Assembly: GCA_964019425.1 (NCBI GenBank)
Contig: OZ025834.1
Span: forward strand, 564,501 to 628,500
Length of the DNA: 64,000 nucleotides
Direction of reading: 5' to 3'
Origin: Flectonema sp. DT1601
Taxonomy: Eukaryota; Euglenozoa; Diplonemea; Diplonemida; Diplonemidae
In this document: piece after piece, positions 59,404-64,000 of the stretch
Layout of the letters: every line of letters begins with the position of its first letter
Numbering within the stretch: position 1 is the stretch's first letter
The notes under the pieces: model-generated
The model's database searches: none
Told to the model about the DNA's origin: nothing
What the model saw: the letters and a program-made list of their open reading frames with translations, nothing else
Position numbers and translations under genes: made by a program

Positions 59404-60393
59404 ATGTTATTATTACCTACAATACTCACACTCATATCAGTTGGATGTGTTCCAACTTATGAAAGTGGTAATCATCTTGTTGAGATTAATCATAATGGAG
59501 AGAACCGACAGTTTCAGTTGTTTGTACCAACTGGTCTTCAACCGATTATAAAACATCCAACTGTTTTCGGAATTCACGGTATAAGAAGCTCTCCAGAATG
59601 GTACAGAGGAAAATCAAAACTTGAGGAAGCGATGCAAGAAAAGAAGTGGCTTGGAGTCTTCCCTTTTGGTTCATCTCCTGACAACAGAACTGGTGAGAAC
59701 AAGTGCTGCTCAACAAATGGAAATGAACGGAATTGTGCGTTGGGTCCAACACCAAACGAAACCTGTTCATGGAATGCTGGTTCGTGCTGTGGATTCTCTG
59801 AATCTCAGAACATTAGTGATGTTGATTTTCTAAAGTTTGTAGCTCATTGGATGACTACTGAGATGTGCGCTGATTCGGATGCAATTTTTGCAACCGGATT
59901 TAGCAACGGAGGGATGATGACCAACAGACTTGGTTGTGAAGCAGCAGATGTCTTCTTAGCCATCGCTCCTGTTGCTGGTAATCTGGAACTACCAAACTGT
60001 AAACCAGTAAAACCAATTAGTTGGATATCATTTTGTGGTGGTATGGATGGTGTTTGTGTCTCGACTTTTGATAAAACTGTGAGATATTGGGCCGCAGTAA
60101 ACAACTGCACTTCTCCTCGTGTCTCATGGGAATCAGAGACTGCAACATGTTCAGAGTATTCTTGTCCAAATGGAATCTTTGTTGAATATTGTTTTATTCC
60201 AACCCTCAGACATGTGTATCCTGGATTATCAACGGCAATTACAACTGACCCAAATGCCACTAAGATGATTTTTGATAGATTTTCCCTTGCGATGCAGAAT
60301 AAAAAACTATACTCTCCGCAGGGAGATTCTGCTGGTTTGCCGTCATCGGCATTCGTTCCTTTGTTTATTTCTATTTTGTTGTTTCTACTTTAG
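59404..60393 (+). CDS. Secreted, probably GPI-anchored esterase (PHB-depolymerase/LpqC-like)
   Basis: 329 aa alpha/beta hydrolase. Signal peptide MLLLPTILTLISVGC. Oxyanion region FGIHG (55-59), nucleophile elbow GFSNGG (Ser167), probable acid D215 (CGGMDGVC) and histidine H270 (RHVYPG), in the order of the esterase_PHB/feruloyl-esterase family. About 15 Cys suggest disulphides in the secretory pathway. The C-terminal segment SSAFVPLFISILLFLL (315-329) is a typical GPI-attachment signal after small residues (GDSAG). Family members hydrolyse polyester or aromatic ester bonds in polymers; a digestive or surface hydrolase of a bacterivore is an inference. Start set at ATG 59404 because upstream in-frame ATGs precede the acceptor. 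Confidence 0.8.
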   Translation: MLLLPTILTLISVGCVPTYESGNHLVEINHNGENRQFQLFVPTGLQPIIKHPTVFGIHGIRSSPEWYRGKSKLEEAMQEKKWLGVFPFGSSPDNRTGENKCCSTNGNERNCALGPTPNETCSWNAGSCCGFSESQNISDVDFLKFVAHWMTTEMCADSDAIFATGFSNGGMMTNRLGCEAADVFLAIAPVAGNLELPNCKPVKPISWISFCGGMDGVCVSTFDKTVRYWAAVNNCTSPRVSWESETATCSEYSCPNGIFVEYCFIPTLRHVYPGLSTAITTDPNATKMIFDRFSLAMQNKKLYSPQGDSAGLPSSAFVPLFISILLFLL

Positions 60394-61220
60394 GTTGTTT
60401 TTCTTGGTAATGCGAATTTCCAACTAAATCATTGCCTCCCCTTATTTGCGGTAGTGCTCTTTAATGCGGTCCCTCTTGCAGGTTTGCCAACAGTAGGTAG
60501 AGTGAGGCACTTCTTCTTTCCTTTCCTTTTTTTATTATTATTTTTTTTAATTTTAAAACTGTTGGCCGCTACAGCCCCCACGTTTTAAAAAAGAATAAAG
60601 TTCTCTCTCTGATTCATTTCATCTTTAGTTAGTCAGGATTGCTATGAGCATTCTTGACTTCTTTTATTTTCTCCTTACCTCACTTCAATCAGTTTCTTGT
60701 TTCCCTTTTCTCATGAGGGTAATGGTCACTGTTTATTTTACTTACTACTATTCCTTTTCTGGGCGGACCACCAAGTATATAGGTTTGTCTACTGTTGTTT
60801 TCTTCCTCGTATCGAAAGATATTATAGTCTTTTTTTTTTTTGTATTATGGTTATTGTTACCTCAGAGTTGATGCTTTTTGAGATATCAAAATTTATTTGC
60901 TCTGTTCTTCCTGGCAGCTGACTTTTCTGAATTTTAGTTTCGTCTGTTCTGCCACGACTCACCTTTTGCGATTATTGTCTTGGAGAGATGTGTTTGTTTG
61001 TTTGCTTTTTTTTTTTTTTTTTTTTTTTCAGAAAAAAAAAGAAAGAAAAAAAAAAAACGATAAAGTCATCATAAATGGAAAAGAATAAAATACTTGGTCG
61101 TATTTCTTACTTTCAATATTTGATGTTTACAACGGGTGCGTTTACACTTGTGCGTTAGTTTGGTCAGCTGTTTTAAATATTTCATCCATTTAATATACTC
61201 TCTTCAGGTAGGGAAGGAAC
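60394..61220. other. Intergenic region, T-rich
   Basis: Contains long T runs (about 61009-61028), A/G-rich sequence around 61030-61060 and the acceptor CTCTCTTCAG ending 61207. No gene or structured element stood out. Confidence 0.5.
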
Positions 61221-63338
61221 ATGAGTCGGGTGGCCCCAGTGGGAGGGAGATACCCAAAAGGAAAATGTCCTGTTGATGGAAATTGCCCTCTTGTAAATGA
61301 CAAGAATCACCAGTCACATTACAGGCACAGATGTACATTCGTACCTTGTCCTTATCTGCATACATTTCCGGAACACGCAATCGCTTTTATACACGATGGT
61401 GATCACATGGATGAGGATAATGAAAGTATTCAACATGTAACACCCCAGCGTATGTATCAGGATGTTCCAATTATGAACTCATCAGAAGTCTTTAGTAGCG
61501 GAAAGGTGTATAGTTCTGGACTCGCACAAGATAGAAAGAATTCAGTCGTTCCGATAAAATCAACACCTCCGCAGCAGCCACTACCTGTGCGTCAGGAAAG
61601 GTACCCCAAAAAAGATCATTATCCTCCTGTAGCGCCTTATGTTCAACAACCAAAGGCGAGAAAGCTTCGCGAAACGAGAGAACACAGCACCATAGCTGAG
61701 ACTAGCAATGTGAGGGTGTCATCTCGTGCAAAGGCGTGGGAAGATGTTCGTGACTTTGAAGATGGCGCTCTGCTGTACGAAACTCAAGACGAAGTGAAAC
61801 CAGCCCCGGCAATGTCAGACCTCCTCGACGAGCTCATAAACAACAAACCGAAACTAAACCACGTCTCACCTGATGTAAAGCAAGACAAGTTATATAGTAA
61901 TGCAGTTAAAAGTGAAAAGGTTTCACCCCCACCACCAACACCACCAACCCTCAATAAGAATGATGACTCAGGTATAAAGTCATCACATAACGATATTACG
62001 AACAGTGTTGGAAAGTCTCCCATGAGAGGAGTGACTCCTCCAGCTGTCGACTTAGAAAGAGAACTGATCATCCAAAAGCAACAAGAGGAGCTCTCAAAAC
62101 AACAAATACGAAGTCGAGATCAGGAAGACAGAATATCCAGACTTGAGAAAATGTTGGAAAAGAAATCAGAACCAGCTCACAGTCTTACTCCAATTCATCA
62201 GGTCTCGAGTGTGCCGGCAACACCAAGGTTTTCTGAAGTAGGACGGCAGTCAGAATCTCGATATGGTTCTCAACAAAGACACAGAGATGATTTTATTCAA
62301 TCAGTTCCAAATACTTTATCAGAGTACTCTCATCCACTTACAACAACAAATGGAAATGTTGTTGTGGTCGATAATTCTCCGACTGTTCAGAGTTCACCTT
62401 TTCAAACATCTCCTCAGTCAGTATCTTCACCAACAGGAAGAAGAATTGTTTGGGTTCCTTCAGAAGCTGACAGTCCAGAATATGATCAACAACCTACTAA
62501 TGGATGGTATCCAAATCATAGTATAGCTCCTCATAGACCTGTTATAACACCTGCTGTCAGGAGTTTACCAAAGGGGGTTCCTATGTTTGATGATTTCGGA
62601 AATATTATAAACAACGTTGATGGAGTTGATGATGAAGACCTTGAACAACGACGCATACGTCACGACTCTGAATATCGAGAAAGACGATCTGCTATTAATC
62701 CAATCGAGAGAATAAAAGAAGAGCGAATTGAAGTATTGCGAGAACTCCACAAGAGAGAAGTTCAAGAAGTTGAAGACAAGGTAATGCAACTAGCCTCTAC
62801 CTTACCAAAACAGAGTGTTGCTGCGAAGAGAGCTAAACAAACTGTTTCACGTCGAGGATCAATTCATAGCAGTAATTGTATTCATTGTAAAGGAAAGGTT
62901 CCGTCAAATGCTTCATTCTGCATCTACTGTGGAAAGAGACTTACAATTCCACTCAGTAATAAAAGCTGTTCTGGATGTGGTACTCATCTCAGTGCTGATT
63001 CCCGATTCTGTACCAAATGCGGAGTTCCTGTTCAAGATAATGAGATCAGAGATGGTTCTGTTCGTCGGCCGCATTCAAATCTTCCGGTGAAAAGTGCTCT
63101 AAAACCATCATCTCCACCAAATAGACCACCAAGTAGACCTTACTCAAATATTACAGGTACAGGTGGGCATTCAATGTGGTGTCCAGCGTGTCATGATCTT
63201 GTAAATGTAAATCATTCAGGTAATTGTCCTAATTGTGGTGCTCTTGATATTACTGATAAAGTGTCATCACTTCACAGAGAACATCGACTGGCTTCAAGCA
63301 GGTCTGGACGTGCTCCAGTAGCTCCTGTCGGATATTAA
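61221..63338 (+). CDS. Zinc-finger/zinc-ribbon protein (DZANK-like C-terminus)
   Basis: 705 aa. The N-terminus has a Cys/His-rich knuckle (C16, C22, H30, H33, H36, C38, C43, H47, H52), probably zinc-binding. A long disordered Pro/Ser/Gln region contains a short coiled coil (about 275-320). Near residues 553-600, four CxxC knuckles (CIHC, CIYC, CSGC, CTKC) form a double zinc ribbon like DZANK-type domains; a further CPAC...CPNC pair lies at about 654-672. Zinc ribbons of this kind occur in nucleic-acid- and protein-binding scaffolds; no function can be assigned. Acceptor 14 nt before the ATG. Confidence 0.8.
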   Translation: MSRVAPVGGRYPKGKCPVDGNCPLVNDKNHQSHYRHRCTFVPCPYLHTFPEHAIAFIHDGDHMDEDNESIQHVTPQRMYQDVPIMNSSEVFSSGKVYSSGLAQDRKNSVVPIKSTPPQQPLPVRQERYPKKDHYPPVAPYVQQPKARKLRETREHSTIAETSNVRVSSRAKAWEDVRDFEDGALLYETQDEVKPAPAMSDLLDELINNKPKLNHVSPDVKQDKLYSNAVKSEKVSPPPPTPPTLNKNDDSGIKSSHNDITNSVGKSPMRGVTPPAVDLERELIIQKQQEELSKQQIRSRDQEDRISRLEKMLEKKSEPAHSLTPIHQVSSVPATPRFSEVGRQSESRYGSQQRHRDDFIQSVPNTLSEYSHPLTTTNGNVVVVDNSPTVQSSPFQTSPQSVSSPTGRRIVWVPSEADSPEYDQQPTNGWYPNHSIAPHRPVITPAVRSLPKGVPMFDDFGNIINNVDGVDDEDLEQRRIRHDSEYRERRSAINPIERIKEERIEVLRELHKREVQEVEDKVMQLASTLPKQSVAAKRAKQTVSRRGSIHSSNCIHCKGKVPSNASFCIYCGKRLTIPLSNKSCSGCGTHLSADSRFCTKCGVPVQDNEIRDGSVRRPHSNLPVKSALKPSSPPNRPPSRPYSNITGTGGHSMWCPACHDLVNVNHSGNCPNCGALDITDKVSSLHREHRLASSRSGRAPVAPVGY

Positions 63339-63636
63339 TTTCTTTAATTTTCTAACTAGTAGCGCTGCTTGCTGGTTGGAAGTTTTGTACTCTTTTCATT
63401 GTTGTCAATTTTTTTTGTTCTTTTTTTTTCTTTTATTAGTTCTCAATTTAGATTTAAGGTGAAGTACCCCTCCCAGGTCATAGGCAAAAGTTACAACACA
63501 CATCGTGTGTGGGGTATTGTTGTTTTCCCCGTTCCTGGTCTTTCCTGTAGAATAATTTATTGTTTGTTTTTTTATTTTATAGTTCGGTTGAGTTTATTAA
63601 AGTAATCACATTTATTACTCAGGTCGGACGTGGGGT
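63339..63636. other. Short intergenic spacer
   Basis: T-rich, ending in TTATTACTCAG (to 63622), the presumed acceptor for the last gene. No other feature. Confidence 0.5.
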
Positions 63637-64000
63637 ATGAATGGACCCACCCGGGCGGGATCCTCGGGTAGGATAACTAAATCAGGTTCTGGTATTGGTA
63701 TGGTGTCTCCGATTGCAAGACCGAGAACAAGAAGCGCAGGATCAAAACCTGGTGATAGCAAAGCAGAACGAAGAGGAGGAAGTGCTGGTCCCCCAAGAGC
63801 TAGAGAAGGTAGAGAAGCTCCAAGAGGTAGATCTCTATCACAAAGATCTGCAAGACACTCTCCTTCACCAGTTGGAAAAGGTTCTCGCAGAGCTAATTCC
63901 CCTGGTGGTGGAAGCGGTCAAGGACTTCTCTCACCTAGAGACACTCGAAGATGGGCTTCCCGCGATCCTATTTCAGCAGGTGTTCTTGAATCAACTGGTA
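63637..64000 (+). CDS. Partial gene: basic, disordered Ser/Arg/Gly-rich protein (5' end)
   Basis: An open frame of 121 codons runs from ATG 63637 off the window end. It begins MNGPTRAGSSGRITKSG and is very basic and low-complexity (RPRTRSAGSK, APRGRSLSQRSARHSPSP, SRRANSPGGG), with several SP sites. The ATG is 15 nt after a TTACTCAG acceptor, matching the pattern of the other genes. Likely disordered N-terminus of an RNA- or cytoskeleton-associated protein; identity cannot be given from this fragment. Confidence 0.65.
   Translation, partial: MNGPTRAGSSGRITKSGSGIGMVSPIARPRTRSAGSKPGDSKAERRGGSAGPPRAREGREAPRGRSLSQRSARHSPSPVGKGSRRANSPGGGSGQGLLSPRDTRRWASRDPISAGVLESTG

Overview
This is nuclear DNA of a flagellated protist, most likely a euglenozoan. 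Five things point there. (1) Every credible gene in 64 kb lies on the + strand. (2) Nearly every start codon follows, within about 4-85 nt, a YAG that looks like a spliced-leader acceptor, usually after a pyrimidine-rich stretch. (3) The alpha- and beta-tubulin proteins match trypanosomatid and euglenid tubulins as I remember them, down to the tails (alpha 451 aa ending GEEDIEEY; beta with [12 protein letters not shown]). (4) There is a leucine-rich-repeat-headed PKA regulatory subunit of the unusual kinetoplastid type. (5) Intergenic DNA is rich in homopolymer and pyrimidine tracts. Five short conventional GT-AG introns in three genes argue against a typical trypanosomatid and suggest a diplonemid, euglenid or other intron-bearing euglenozoan. 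Species cannot be told from the sequence, and no searches were run.

Layout. 0.6-3.2 kb: a voltage-gated K+ channel and a 2-oxoglutarate/Fe(II) dioxygenase. 3.3-24.8 kb: an accessory region of secreted, highly charged helical proteins (3294, 4480, 8371, and a gene here called A at 9366, 13459, 15999 and 21125), with two identical copies of an unknown gene B (11569, 19235). They are embedded in a 428-bp/128-bp complex tandem repeat (5.6-8.2 kb) and arrays of a 172-bp repeat with a 900-bp higher-order period. Nested direct duplications (offsets 7,666, 2,540 and 5,126 bp) generated copies that look identical by eye. 24.9-34 kb: alpha-tubulin, an N-myristoylated CHCH protein, the PKA-R homologue, beta-tubulin and an SLC6-type transporter. 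35.0-49.0 kb: a four-exon axonemal dynein heavy chain (4,599 aa, DNAH2/1-beta-like). 49.8-64 kb: a two-TM protein, a coiled-coil protein, a divergent kinesin ending in a CaaX box, a small coiled-coil gene with a truncated upstream duplicate carrying a MITE-like insertion, a probable GPI-anchored esterase, a zinc-ribbon protein and the 5' end of a further basic protein.

Working together: the tubulins, dynein and possibly the kinesin belong to the flagellum and cytoskeleton. The K+ channel, PKA-R and transporter are signalling and transport genes. Neighbouring genes have no obvious shared pathway, as expected for polycistronic units without operon logic. The tubulins and gene A share a GC-ending codon preference that sets them apart from neighbours, suggesting that A is a very abundant secreted product.

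The least explained content is the A/B amplification with its structured repeats, two families of dispersed ~130-165-bp repeats lying downstream of genes, and several compact tandem hairpins between genes that may be small RNAs or mRNA-level regulatory elements.
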